From Topomyia yanbarensis (taxonomy: Eukaryota > Arthropoda > Insecta > Diptera > Culicidae), in NCBI RefSeq assembly GCF_030247195.1, contig NC_080670.1, forward strand, positions 209,734,546-209,798,545: a DNA stretch of 64,000 bases, given 5' to 3'. Numbering within the stretch: position 1 is the stretch's first letter; the number at the start of each line of letters is the position of its first letter. The position numbers and the translations under genes were made by a program. Shown here one piece after another: positions 20,380 through 32,887 of this stretch. The notes below the pieces were generated by a model. The model did not search any database. It was not told where the DNA came from and was given only the letters and a program-made list of their open reading frames with translations.

Positions 20380-22790
20380 GTTCTCACTAGGCCGTGAATT
20401 CACACCCGACCAACTAATGACTAGACTCGTTCAGGCAGCCGAGTAGTATTTTTCGTACAAGTCGCAAACCTCCACCCCGAGCCACCCACTGATGGAAACT
20501 GGAGGTCAGTCAACCCATCAAAAACCGCCGCAAAGCAATCCGAATACTGGAAAAGATCTCCGCTAGCCACCACATGAAATAACAAAGGGCTACAGAGTTT
20601 CGTTGATAACGAAACCGGGCCAGGAAGGTCTTCGAGGCTTCGAAGATCAAGAGCTGGAATGTGTTTCTCAGAGGAATATCTCCCGATGTTTTCAGTGTTG
20701 AGCTTTGAAGGAGAGTGAACGCTCTCAGCGGGAAAGGCTTCTTCCACGGAGTTAGCTGAACCACAACAGTCGAAACCCAAGAAGTTACTAAAGAACTCGA
20801 CCAACACTTCAACTCGCTATCCTCAGACGCTGCCCTCCCTCCAACCTTTTTAGCACGCTGCAGAATACTTGGAAGAGCTCCCATATCCTCCCCACCGTAC
20901 TCCGGACAAGACTTCAACAGTGTTCTCTTGGACAGAATTAACCGCGACACTCGCTACCGGCCACGACAAACTCACCGGACTAGCTGACTTCAGCTACGCT
21001 ACGCTACAGCACGCTCCACCAGAGGCTTAAAGAGTCCTGTTGGAATGTTTGAATCGCATCTGGAATGGCCAATCCATCCCATCCACCATTAGTCTGCTCC
21101 TCTACACAGGGAAAAATATAGAGCGAATAGTCAACAAACTACCTCGAAGAAAACATCTATTTTGACCAGCTCCAATTCGCATTTCGCAAGGATTGATGGA
21201 CTGGAGCCCACCTCGAAGTCTTTAGAGAAATCGTCCGGCGGGCTCTGGTAGAGTATCTACATACCGACATAGCAACATTGGACATCGCCAAGGCCTACAA
21301 CTCAGTCTACCTCGAGAAGGTTCTCCGGTAACTAGCACCGAAAACCTTGCGAACTACATCAAGGACCACCTTAATAATCGTGTTTTCCAAGTGGAAGTCG
21401 GTAGCCTATAGTCCTCCGAAACACACTTATCCCTTTCCGCAGAGAACCAAAAATCTTCGGAATCACGCTGGACCGCCGTCTCACTGATCGCACTTTTGGA
21501 CAGTCGAATGAGACTACGAAATCTGGAAGCGCCTCATTCGAACCATCGGTGTCCGGCATCCGTCATTGAATAGAACTGCTCTGAACGTCGGCAGTGCGAT
21601 CATCAATAGCCTAATATTCTACGGTATTGAAATAATCAGCCACAACTTGGACGGGCCTTCTGAGGATCCTTGCTCCCCTGTACAACGGATCAACTCGGTT
21701 GGCCTCTAACCGAGCACTCCCACTGAAGCAGCACCGAATATCATACTCAGGCGCGCTCTGGAATTCCTCGAAAGGACTTCTGATAGCACTTGTGCCCATC
21801 TGAAAACAGCTCAAAATATATTCCTAGAATACACCGGTATTGACCTCTCAGGAATAGCTCGCCTCCACAGAACTCGAGATCGACCCTGATGCAGAAGAAG
21901 TCCGAAAACCAACACCAACCTTTGCAGGTCGCTACGAGCAGGGCTTTCCCCCTAGGTCGCTCAGACCAAATTCCTAGAGCTGATGAACCAACAAATTCCG
22001 ACCCACGCCCAGATCTACACTGACGCTTCCAAGCTGCAGGAAATAGTCGGAATGAGGGTCTACGGAATAGCAGCTGATCTGGCCTACCGTCTCCCGACAA
22101 GCTGCTCCGTTTTCTTGGCGGAAGCTGCTTCCATCAGTCTCGTGATTGCAAGGAATACCGACTATCATTCTGATGGACTCTATGTCGGTCATATCCGCCC
22201 TGGAAGTGGGAGCGTCACGAGACCCTTACATACAGGCTATAGAGGACACCTGCAATCCATTGACGATATGGTGGGTACCCGGTTACTGTGGGATCAGCGG
22301 GAATGAGGAGGCCGACTCATTGGCTGCCGCGGGAGACAGGCCCGAACATTGCTGACCAAATTAGTCTCATCGACGGATGTCATGTCCCTCTTCAAATCAG
22401 AAACCATGGCTCAGTTTATTAGCTACTGGAGGAGCCAACTCAGCCATCTCCAACAAGTCAACAGCCATCTCACGCATATATATTCACTCAAAGTGACCTC
22501 TTCCCGCCATCTTCCGAGTATGCCAAACAAGACTCACCCATGGTCAATTGCCTAGATTTTTAAAACCTCCACCAACTACCGTCTTCAATCCGAGACATTC
22601 TGGCCAACGACCCGACAAGTGAAGAATTTATTGTCATTCTTGAGACATGCCGAGCTGCTCGAGAAATTATAGGAACCCCTGACGGACTCTTCGTCTCCGG
22701 ACTACTCTAGAACCCCAAAGCACTTCAGCGAACCACAACGCAACAACCTTTGTCTTTTGAAAATCGCCAATGAAATCTCGGACGAGTGAC
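20380..22790 (+). pseudogene. RNase H-bearing non-LTR retrotransposon relic (RT, RNase H, tail)
   Basis: Plus-strand pieces in order: a linker with PPTFLARCRI-like text near 20,840; RT near 21,172-21,330, with QFAFRKD..TGAHLEV and DIATLDIAKAYNSVYLEK (first catalytic Asp region), then a fingers piece NNRVFQVEVGS; RNase H from about 22,000, with AQIYTDASKLQ, CSVFLAEAASISLV, MDSMSVISALE at 22,168, and WWVPGYCGISGNEEADSLA at 22,270-22,325. Asp, Glu, Asp and the final Asp of RNase H are all still readable across two frames. The RT catalytic YADD segment is not found; a deletion removed it. It shares its whole layout with the minus-strand relic at 12,750-14,940 but is clearly diverged from it. The tail to about 22,790 is inferred. 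Confidence 0.8.
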
Positions 22791-25600
22791 CAAGTAGGTT
22801 AAAGCCCGTAATAAGCAACCAGCAGTATTTTTCTTAGTTCAAAAGATGAAATCTTTGAAGAAAGTTACTGAAAACATCGGTACCAAAGTGCGGCCTTGGG
22901 ATTTGGCCATGATTGGTCAGTATTTCGTAAGAAAAGATTGTTTTACCCTTCAGCCGATGGTTTTATTTACGATTGACCTATTTTAGTAAAATGTTTTCAT
23001 TTTCCATCCCAGGCAGCTAATTCAGTTTAAGTATTAAAAATTGGATACGAATAAATGTATGGAACGTGTATCATTATTCCCCAACGGTCAAATAATATCG
23101 ACATACCCACAAACCACTCAACGCAGCCATCCATCAAAGTCGGACCCTTCCCGAGGGAGGATAAAAAGCCCATTGCCCGATTTCCAATTCTGCCGCACAC
23201 AAAAAAAACTCAGAATAGCCAACGGAAATTACCATCATATCCCTCAGCAGATCCCTGCCCTGCGGGAAACGCGCAAAACGTCAATCAAATCTGCCTGGCA
23301 TACATGGACTCCCCAAATGACTTCTTCAATCAAAGCGCTTTTCGGTCTGCCCAAAGCTGCGGCGAATTTTCAATTGCTCCCCCCCCCCATCCCCCTCTTC
23401 GGACGAACTCCCCAAAAAGTTAATCCCAACCGGCGGCGCCCTGTATGACAATTTGATCATTTGCCCGGTCTGCATCATCCCTCCCAACCAAGCGGAAAAA
23501 AAAGAAAAGATACATCAAAGGGAGGAGGAACTTCCTTGCAATAACAACAACCGACAGAGAGAAAAAAAAAGTTCCCTTCTCTGACGTAGACCCCTGCCGC
23601 ACTATCAGTGTTCCCGTCGTGCCGCTGCCGCCGCCGCCGCTTCCGACACTGGAGTGAGGTCAGCAAAAGAGAAATCAACCTAAACGGAATTTGTCCGAAA
23701 AGTTCGAAACTGAACCACCAAACCACGGGTAGCTGATGGGCCAGAGGAGAGAATGGGAAGGAAAGGGGGTCTAGCAAACTATTCCAGAGTTCCATCGACT
23801 GATGCAAGCCCATCCACAGCCGGGACCGGGGACTGAAAGGAGGGCAGAGAACAAAAGCCGGCTGACCAATTCCTTCCTAGACAAGCGTCGGCAATGGTTT
23901 AAATTTAGCAGCAGATGAATAGGAGGATGTGAATGCGACAAGGGGCCGGATCATCATCATAACTGACTACTCGACAGGATAGATACGCAGTTGAACCGAG
24001 GTCGTGTTTTTTTCCAGTTGAACGGAGTTTATTAGCAATTTGATAGCGTGGGCTATTTCCTCAGCAAATTGGACCTATTTTCATTCATGTGTGGGTATGG
24101 ATTAGGATAGCGAAAGAACGCTGTGAATTGCTATCTGCAGTAGTCAACCTTGGATACAGTGGAAATAAAAGATCAAAATTAATTGACTGTCCACTGCAAA
24201 AAGTATCATAACAAGACTATCAGTCTGGAGATTATAGGGTTATGGTCATTTTAATTAGAATACACCGAACGTCAGTAGGCTCGGGGCATTTTCCGTATTC
24301 AAATGAACGTCAAATAGTTAAAAATCCATAACTGCAAATCCCTTGCCGAATCGCAATTTTTTCATGAATTATGCAACAAAATCGGTCTCACTTCCAGCTT
24401 TTATTTTGCAAAAAAAAGCTTTTTCCTTCTAGACATGTCAATAGATTAAACGGAAGCCATCTCTTGGAATATAACAATCCACGCAACAGAGAAACCAGAC
24501 TTTTTCTTTCATCAACAACCATCCGAGCGCATCACCACCACCAAACTCTAGTTAGAAAGAGCTCCGATAACACAAACTTGACTTACGGTGCCTTCCCGAG
24601 TACCACAAATGATCCTGTACCTTTCGAAAAACTAGCCAAATGAAAAGAAACTGTTTTCATTTGTTTACCAGTGCTCTGGGGATGGACGGAGTGCGATCGT
24701 GGCCACAAACAAGCCATCTGCTGCACCAACATTCGCGCGCCGCCTATTGCCGGGTGGAATAGCCTCTTGATGAAGACTCGGGTAGTATACGGGGGGTTCA
24801 TTGCACACTGGTTCGGGTTCCCCCTGAGGCCTGAGTCCAAAAAAAAACAACACAACCACAAAGATGGGAAACTCTAGCCGAAAAGCTTCATCATTAAAAT
24901 GGTTTGGCAAAGATCTGCCGAGCTGATCTGTTGATTTTTGTTTCCATTTCGCACTCACCCAATGCTGGATGCAATGTTATGTGCTGGGCGGAAAGAGGAG
25001 CAAGAAAAAGGTCTGATCTCTTGATCTTTGCCTGATCATCGCACATATCTTGTTCCGAGAGCTCCGCCTGAGAGCCGCGCGATCGTAGAGATTAGATGAC
25101 CACAGCCATGGCAACCGGCAACTTGGAGCTGGAGCTGATTCGCGGGTTCTTAATCAAATCTGCCACAAGAGTGCTTACAGGCGTCCTAAGGAGGAGGCTT
25201 TCTCTTTAGTTAAGAATACCCCCGATCGCCGCGCTACTCCCACCCCGGTCGACCCATTTTGCCGGTTGGGAAGGAAATGAGAATTGGGAAATGGTAATAA
25301 ACAACAGCGCTCTGGGATGGGATGAAGCTGCCCGCTCGGCCACTACTTGGTGAATAGGAGGGGAAACTGAAGAACCGCAGAAATCGTGAAACATGAAAAA
25401 TGGAACTAATTTCGTTCCCACAATACAAACAACAACAGCACCCATCAGGCTGGTAGTGTTTTCTGCCTTGGTTCTGGCCATCACGTGCTGGTTGGGCCGT
25501 TCGGACAGACAATTCCGAACCGGGAGGGGGAAGGGTTGTAGCCGGCTTATGGACCGTCGTTGAGGATTTCGACACTAAATTTGGAGAGTCCGCAATTAAC
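22791..25600. other. Unique island (from about 23,100), no gene proved
   Basis: After a short AT-rich join, 23,100-25,600 is repeat-poor and CpG-containing, with a CCCCCCCC run near 23,385, a (GCC)n patch near 23,625 and an A-run near 24,838. Frames up to 135 codons (23,041-23,448 plus) are Pro/Ser/Thr-rich and lack start context or splice limits. No transposon homology or RNA gene is visible. It is one of the largest unique stretches of the window. Confidence 0.4.
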
Positions 25601-27179
25601 CTAGATTCTCGAAGATTCTATCTGTTGCCCTAGGGTTAGGATGCTGTAAGCTGAAAATAGTTTGAAACTTGTCTAAACTACAAGTGTCCTACTCGTCTAA
25701 TGATGTTTGAGCTGAAATGATTCGAGAAATTTAAAAAAAATCAGCTTTCTCTTTAAGCTATTATTCTACCGTACTTTCTTTCTCTAAATCATTAGCTGAG
25801 CAGAAGACCCTTTCGCGGTGTTTGAGGTCACTATTCATCAACGCCACAAGATTAGTCGGGGGTAAATCTAACCGAAGATGGAAAACTAATGATCAATGCG
25901 GAAATGAATTTTGGATCTCGCAAAAAAACCTAACCGAAAAACAAAACGTGGGAGCCGGACTTCTGGTGTTCGCCACTTAAGGTTCTTTGTTGAGCATTAT
26001 TGTTATTATTATTAGTATTATTATTTCACCGTGTTTCCTCTCGAGTGGAACCCGATTATGGGGTCCCGGAATTATCGAACAATGGCGGGAATCAATTATA
26101 GCTCATCCGTTGGTGGAGGAGTTGCGAAAGGAACCAAGTGAGCTAGCTCTAATCGCCGAAGGAATATTCGTACTCGACTTATCAATGGCACGTGAGTGTG
26201 TATGTGTGCGTGGATGTTTCTAATTGAGACGGTAGTTATTAATTGGTTTACCGAGCAGGAAAGAGATGATTTGTCGAATCGTGTTGGGAGCTATGCGGAA
26301 GCTATGTAGACCGGCAATTTGATCGCGTCAGACGTGATCTGGTAGCTAGTAGGGATCCTATAACAGAATAAAGCTTTCGGAGTAGCCTTTTAATTTCCTT
26401 TCTGGTTTCGGGCGGACAGATGATAGCTTGTTGGATGTGGGCAAATCGGTCCTCGGGAAAATTGATAGAAGCGCTCAGAGTCTTTTAAGAATCTACTATT
26501 TTTAAGCAGGAATTGTCAAAAATCTGTAGAGTTCTAAAGAAAGCCTTCCAAGTTAAGGTGGCTAAACTTCTGCAGATCACCGAGATAGCTTCTTGAACTA
26601 CTGAAAAAAATCCTTTAGAAGATTTGAAAAGCACATAATTTAGTGAGCATTGTACGTACCACCATTATCTACTTTTAGTTGTTCGCCTGTTGGCCGAATT
26701 TCCTAGAATGTGATGGCGATGTTTACCACGCGACCTCCGCAGTTAAGAGCACTACGGATCGACAGCACCTTGAAACACTTGGTTTTCTTTTGTTTCTTGT
26801 CGAACCTAATAAACAAAACTTCACAACTCACAACTCTCCCAACAATGTTTTCGAAGAAACTTTATAGTTTATCAATTGTTAAGTCGTTGGTTTCAATCTG
26901 TGCTGAGGAATCGACGTACGGGGTCCAAATGGGGAGTCACGTCTCCGATGTTGGTAATGTGCACTCCGCAACCTATGGAAAAAGATAATTAAAACGTTAC
27001 ATTCATGAACATTGATGTATTTTAGAACTCAGTAAGAAAGGGATCTGTTTAACAAATTACGATAACCATACCTATCTCACTTACTCGAGTAACAACTGAA
27101 ATCTGTGCGGCTTTCTACGAAGTCCAATATGCTTTGGAACAAGAATCACTCCACATGTCAGGCGGGTTCCTATATAACC
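25601..27179. other. No gene proved
   Basis: Mixed unique and AT-rich DNA. A plus-strand frame 25,987-26,223 ends near a donor-like CAC|GTGAGTGTG (26,191), but its start is the translation of a (TTA)n-like run and no acceptor precedes it, so I do not call an exon. The 26,470-27,180 part is AT-rich without features. Confidence 0.35.
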
Positions 27180-28201
27180 TAGAAAATCTTGAAGGTACCT
27201 TGAAGGTTGAAGTGACAACTCGTTGGGAAGTTTTTGGAACTTCCAGATGATTCAGAGCTTGAAGGACAATTCGTCGTCGTGGACACTCGCTTGCCTCCCA
27301 TACGTGGAAACTTGACTTGTAAAATCACAATATTCACAACAAATAAGTCTCTAGAGTAGGTGGTGCCGGAATATCCAAGAGTGAGCTTTCATGGCCATTT
27401 GGAAGATACCTTGAAGAGCAACATTGTAGAATGATAGTTCCCAATGAAACCTGCTCAAACCAATTCTTTAGGCTTGCACAACAATTCTACCTGTACTAAG
27501 AATCTCAATAGAATTTTTCGCCTCCAAGTAGTCTACAGTCACCCTAGAATTTAGGCTCCCTGAAAAACGAGCATTTGTTAGTAGTTCAGTGTAGACTTTT
27601 GAGGATCCCTATCGATTGTAATGAAACCTGAACATCGGCTCTGTAGGCTAGTCCAATGATTCTATTGCTAATAAGACTCCTAACAAAGTTACTGCGCGTC
27701 CGCGTCTACGAGTATCCCAGCTATCATTGGGTTCCCGGAAAGATGAGATGAGCTTTTGTTGGTAGCTCATTTGAGATGGCCTGGAGAAATTACTGAATTG
27801 AATGGTTAAATTTCATTAAAAATGGTGAGGTGCCCTGAAGGCACGATTGAGTTTTTGTTGCGTCAACCAGATCTATAGGCTAGCACTGCGATTCAACCGG
27901 GACTAACTATACTAATACTAACAGCCTTTCTTTACGTTCAATTACCCGGGACATCATAAGGTTCTCTGTAAGATGAGATGAACATTCAAAAATAGCTCAC
28001 TGGAGAATCCAGGTGCCCTGGAGAAAATCTTGAATAGCATGTTTCAAGAATCTTGGGGCAAATTTTGGAACAGTTAAGCTAACCTAGTAGGATGGGTCAA
28101 ATAACTGAGCTAAATGAAAATGAAGCAGTCCGAGGTACCCTGATTGTAAATTCGTTGAAGAGGCCTCGGAGCCTGGAGATGGTTAAGCGCTTAAAGGGTA
28201 C
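27180..28201. repeat. Degenerate tandem repeat, unit about 170-230 bp, with AGGTGCCCTGAA motif
   Basis: Three diverged blocks share TAGGCT(A/T)G near 27,468, 27,640 and 27,872, each preceded or followed by a GGTTC(C)CGGAAAGATGAGATGA-like block (27,565, 27,730, 27,960). AGGT(G/A)CCCTG occurs at about 27,829, 28,010 and 28,130, and GGTACCTCGAGGT at 28,197. This is the reverse complement of the GGGCACCTCGA core of the array at 38,040-40,490, so this looks like an inverted outlier of the same repeat territory. Confidence 0.5.
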
Positions 28202-28313
28202 CTCGAGGTCAGGCACGTAGCCAGAGGGGGGGCTAGGGGGCTAAAGCCCCCCCCCGAAAATTTTCAAAAATAAATTTAAGAAACAACATGTTTTTCGGTG
28301 ACTCTTAAAAAAA

Positions 28314-29293
28314 TTGAATCTTGTTTGGTTTCAACAAATTAATGCGAGAATTGTGAGGAAGATTGCTATTTCGAACCACCGAAGACAGCGGTCAGGATAT
28401 CTACTCAGTATGCTGAGTGTGATAAAACAGTTCCCTTCATATTGTGTGACTCGTCGGAAGACAAACGAAACTGTTACTTTAATTCTTGCTGTGGGGATCT
28501 GTCGAATGATTGAGTCGCAGAAGCAAGAAGTAGTGCTCCAGCCAAATACGGAGGCTATTGACTTCAGGTCTTTTCGCATAAGATCGATCTTATGCGAAAA
28601 GACCTGAAGTCAATAGCCTCCGTATTTGTCTGGAGCAACATTAATGATGTGAAATATTTGCTGAAGGTGATTATGGAGGTTATGCTTACGAACATCGCCT
28701 TTAACGAGTTTAACCATGTCAGGCGTTCAGTGCTGATGCCATTTAACAAATTAGCCCAGGCGAAACCAGTCATTTTGCATAACAACTTGTAACATGTGGT
28801 TGATCCTCATATATATGGACGATGAGAAAATCAATGCTCGGCTACAAGATCTGATACCACTTACTTGCACCGTGGCTATTAAAAGATTCCTGTCACATTT
28901 GGAAAAAATGGTATTCATTATAAAGGACACATCTAGGAAGTATATAAAATGGTGTTTTTGTGGTGAAAATCTAGGTGAACAGACATATTTCCTCCAACCT
29001 GACCCTGCACGTAAAAACTGAATGCGATAGTCTCCAAAACCATTTCCTGAAAAACAAACATTTGCCAAATTTTGGCTGCTGTTCGGATAATATTGACGAC
29101 AAAAACTGCGTCTAGTATCTCAAAATCAACGGTCGGCACCATCATTGAGGAAGTCGACACTCGTGACCCGTCAGAAATTCGCGAACATGGACATGGCAGT
29201 AACCACTATGATGATAAGGAAGTGTACGAGATAGAAATGAACACCACCGCGACACTGTTGGTTAGGAAAAATATTTCTCAGCCTAGTAAATAG
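28314..29293 (+). other. Short unrecognised frames inside the hAT-like element
   Basis: Frames at 28,314-28,607, 28,592-28,792, 28,794-29,021 and 29,072-29,293 follow each other on the same strand as if one coding region had been interrupted. None carries a motif I can match to a hAT transposase (no BED-finger cysteines, no C-terminal dimerisation block). The first two are partly created by the perfect palindrome at 28,543-28,628, which makes the same amino-acid string appear on both strands. They may be decayed transposase or chance. Confidence 0.3.
28543..28628. repeat. Perfect 86-bp palindrome without spacer
   Basis: Arms 28,543-28,585 and 28,586-28,628 are exact reverse complements (43 bp each) meeting at AGATC|GATCT. 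Past one mismatch the pairing continues through GCTCCAG (28,535-28,541 with 28,630-28,636). It lies inside the hAT-like element. Confidence 0.97.
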
Positions 29294-30529
29294 TTCTCCA
29301 CATGCAATCGCTAGTTGTTCGCACGAGATCTGTAGGACAATCATTTACGTTTTATCACTTTCATTGTTCACATCATGGAAATATATTGAAGACACAAGGC
29401 TTCATTTAGCTAATGCATTGAACCGAATAAAATAAACGAAATATATAATAAAATTGCAGAAATTTTATACAAAATTGAGCTCAAAAACTGTCTCAAAATG
29501 AGAACTTTATCGCTAGTGGTTGTGTCTAACAAAACTCAGATATTATGTTATATATTAGCCAGAATAAAGTTAGTTAAAGCATAAGCAGATTGAATTTCTG
29601 TAATAGGTTAGTGCACTGTACGCTTAGTAGAAACATCAGGCATCTCACTCAAGCGTGCTAGACAAAAACATTTCCGTTAGTTGATGACAATATAGTCGAG
29701 AAGACAGTTTTTGTTTTCGCGTCATTTTAATGCAATAGTATTTCTGTTGACACTCAATTTCATTTTATGCGGAGAATGCGGTCCGTATTTAAACATTATT
29801 AGTCCGCAAAGTAGTGATATTTTAAACAATCGAACAATAAGCAAGAAAAATGCCAAAAAATAAACAAGCCAAAAAGTGGTAAAACAGCGGTTTTTCTGAG
29901 GTGTTCATCAACCCAAGAATTGTATACCGTCGTATATTACTAATGTTGTTCACATACAGAAACGTACATAGTAGCGGTAGGACTATCTGTTGTGATTTTA
30001 TCCTTACTTTTCAACGGATGTCAATAGATGCTAAACCACATATTAGTCAATCAATCATAATAAACTTAATGTTGTAAGCAGCAGCATTTCTGTCTCTTTC
30101 GATGGTTTCCAATTAATGTCCATGTAAGTCTAAAAACGACGTGACGATACAGTGAACAAACATCAGTAGCCTATCACGGAGAGCGACTAAAATGTTGTAA
30201 CTAGTTGAGTCTACAGTCAATAAATTGGGATTAATGTTTCGATTTCATGTTTTCGTTTTATTTGTGTTCGTTATGGAATAAAATGAGAGAGATGAGCAGA
30301 GATCACGAAGAAAAAGAGAGAAAAAATAATAAATAAATTGAAATCGACCCAAGAGCAGCTGTTCTATATTTTCTGGGCACTCAACTACAGAACAACAGAA
30401 ATCATCAAAGAAAGTTGGCCTTACACCTACGTTACTCTTCGACAGAGGTGAAGTAAGTGCGATGTATACCCGTCCATATGTCGGAATAAAGAGATGCTGA
30501 AATTATTGAGCTTGTTCATATTTATAATA

Positions 30530-31600
30530 TTTCTTTTTTTTCAATCTAAAATTTTATTTGAAACGGCTCAATGCGTTAGCACAACTGATCCGTGGGTCTT
30601 TTAATTTTTTTTTACAATAAGTAAAAATTAAAAAATTCTAAGAATGTCGGTCTGCCAGATCTTGTTGACGCAGTTTGCTGCTGCGTGTTGAGATCTTTTT
30701 CCTTGGCGGTGAGGCCGCTTGGTGGTCATTCAGTCTGCCTTCTCTCGCGTTATCGTTCCCGTCCATGTCGTCATCGGTACTGCTTTCTTCCTGTTCACGA
30801 TCAGAGGTTCTTATTTGTTTCTTGTTCTTATGGGTCGCTGTTGTATATCCGTCTTCATCGGTATTTGCTTCTTTATTGGCGATGCTAGTTGCTGGTTTGG
30901 GAGCGGTTGTCGTGGTCGTTGTACCTGCATTATTGTGTAATTGGATCGTTGTTTTAGGTTTATCTGAAGGTATCGGTGGCTGCGTGTTAGAGTTGGCTGT
31001 AGTAGATGAGTTTTGACTAGTTGCTTCGGCGCATGTTTTTCCGTAGTAGGCTGTATAGTTACAGAATTGGCATGTTGGGGTCTGCCCGGGATATGTAATT
31101 AGCGTTGTTTGCTTATAGGTCACGCCATCCTTCGGTGATTTGCATTCGATAGTCATGTAAGAAGGTATTGGTTTAGTCACTCGCATTCTCACAATACGAA
31201 CGCCATTGGGAATGCCGGAGAAAAAATTTCTCCAGGTGTCATTCGTAATAGATTCTACTTCTCCATATTGCGACATGATTTGTTTGATGAAATCCTCCTT
31301 CGTGCGCGGGGCCAAATCATGGATACGCACGTCCACCATGTCGTTTTCCATATGCACGGGGATCTTTATTCTGGTGTTATTAAATTCGACCTCGTGTTGC
31401 ATGTTGTTCTTTGCAATAAAGTTTTCGGCCTGTGCTAAGCTTCTAAACGTGATCAAAACACAGTTTTTACGTGATGTAGCTGAATGTAGGTAACTTCAGC
31501 GAGATTAAGCTCCATTTTCACTTTAACTAATTGTTCCACTTCCTTAACTGTTCGTGTTATCCCGTAGCACAGGCACTTTTGCTTCATTTGGCAAACTCAT
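30530..31600 (-). pseudogene. ORF1 of a non-LTR retrotransposon, with no ORF2 (half-LINE)
   Basis: The minus strand has a 272-codon open frame (31,456-30,638), preceded by a frame-shifted N-terminus starting at ATG 31,600 (MSLPNEAKVP, then KEVEQLVKVKMELNLAEV). The core reads RIKIPVHMENDMVDVRIHDL, SQYGEVESI, NGVRIVRMRVTKPIPSYMTI, then a zinc knuckle C129-x2-C132-x4-Y137-x4-C142, the usual His being Tyr. A Thr/Asp/Glu/Lys-rich tail follows. This is the nucleic-acid-binding ORF1 of Jockey/R1-type elements. Only about 100 bp follow the stop before AATAAA and an A8 tract at 30,532-30,539, so no endonuclease or RT exists. It lies inside the hAT-like element. Copies with the same tail or head are at 35,430 and 44,525. 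Confidence 0.8.
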
Positions 31601-32887
31601 TTTACTCCGCAGCCGGGGGCAACGATACAATTTGTATGTGCACTGATATAGAACAATAGCTAGCTTGATTCACTGGTGCCTGTAGCCTGCTATAGCGTAG
31701 CAATTTTTTTTGCTTCTGCTTTTTGCGACATCAGAAGGTAGACCTTCTAGTTCTTTTGGTAATACATTTAACAAATTTCACGTACCGTCAAGTCCCCAGT
31801 TACCGTGCGTTTAGGTGGATTTGACGTGACTTCAAATCCTGTTTTTTTAATCAAAATGAAAACCGCCCTCATAGTCACCGTAAAAATACCTATCTAAATA
31901 CGTCACAATTTAGAAATAATATAAAACTATTACCAACAAAACGAGAATAAGTAGTTGAGGACATTTGTTTGGCACCAGTGCACGTTATATGATCAACTTA
32001 CGGTGTATTTAAAATTTTGATTCAACTTTAGTTGGAATGTTTCAATAAAACGATGAAACGAAAGGATTTGGGATCTCTCCGATGGATTTAGGGAGCTAGT
32101 TCTTTAAATTTCGTGATTTTGAAACTGCACGGTGAACGACACATGCACGGCGACTGGCGATTTGAAGGAAAATTAGAAGATATTAGTAATCAGTGTTTTC
32201 ATTCGATTTGTAGACAATTTTCTTTAATCAATTAAATTGTGGGCAGTTTCCTTCAGTTGATTTAATCATTTAAATTTATATTTTGATCCTATTGATTACC
32301 AAAAATCCTTCCTAACTGGGGTTCTAATCTACCCGACCAAGGCTAGTCTTGAAATAGTTTCATTTAAATAGAATATATCAAAAAATTGTGTTAGCATGAT
32401 GCCTTGGAACTGGTAATACTCGCAGAACACCAGACAAAGAAAATAGAAGTTGAACCGTCTCTGCGCATCTACAAATCGCTTGCTAAATCAGAAGATTTTG
32501 TACGAATTTCGACATTCTCTTCGTTCGAACATTTTATGGATATTTTTCTACTCATTTCGGTTTAGCATCTTCTACGCCTTTTAAAGGTGTAGCTTGGAAC
32601 ACCTAGTGTTTTCCAGCACCGTCAAGCATTGTCATATTCGGTTAGCGCATAAATACTGTGAACTCTAGAGTATACTTTGTTGTAACGAGAGTAAGTACTA
32701 TAACCTTTCTTGTGACAATGAACATATTTTTAGGATTGTCTTTGATTTGGAATTGATTTCATTATGAACTTTTCAAAATTTAATTTAGTTTCTAGTGACT
32801 ATATCAAATTGTCAGAATTAAAAGCTTTATGCAAATTTTTTTAAGCCCCTCCCGAAACAAAATCCTGGCTACGGGCCTGCTCGAGGT

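Larger units (their letters stand above)
28210..32879. mobile_element. hAT-like DNA transposon, 4.67 kb, with 8-bp target duplication
   Basis: The left end is CAGGCACGTAGCCAG (28,210) and the right end, read inward, is CAGGCCCGTAGCCAG (to 32,879): 14 of 15 bases match as terminal inverted repeats. Both ends are flanked by the identical 8-mer CTCGAGGT (28,202-28,209 and 32,880-32,887). CAGG-type ends with 8-bp duplications are the signature of hAT elements; P-type elements also make 8-bp duplications but have different ends. Subterminal G-runs and C-runs lie inside the left end. The interior has short plus-strand frames at 28,314-29,293 and a minus-strand retrotransposon ORF1 at 30,530-31,600. 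No transposase is recognisable, so the copy is presumably dead or non-autonomous. Confidence 0.75.

Noticed and set aside
20421..20950. 128- and 146-codon minus-strand open frames
   Set aside because: They lie antisense to the plus-strand non-LTR relic and have no domain of their own.
25987..26223. Possible exon ending at a GTGAGT donor near 26,191
   Set aside because: The N-terminus is the translation of a TTATTA run, there is no acceptor or start context, and no domain.
28314..29293. hAT transposase coding region
   Set aside because: No recognisable transposase motif in any of the four short frames; kept only as unrecognised frames.
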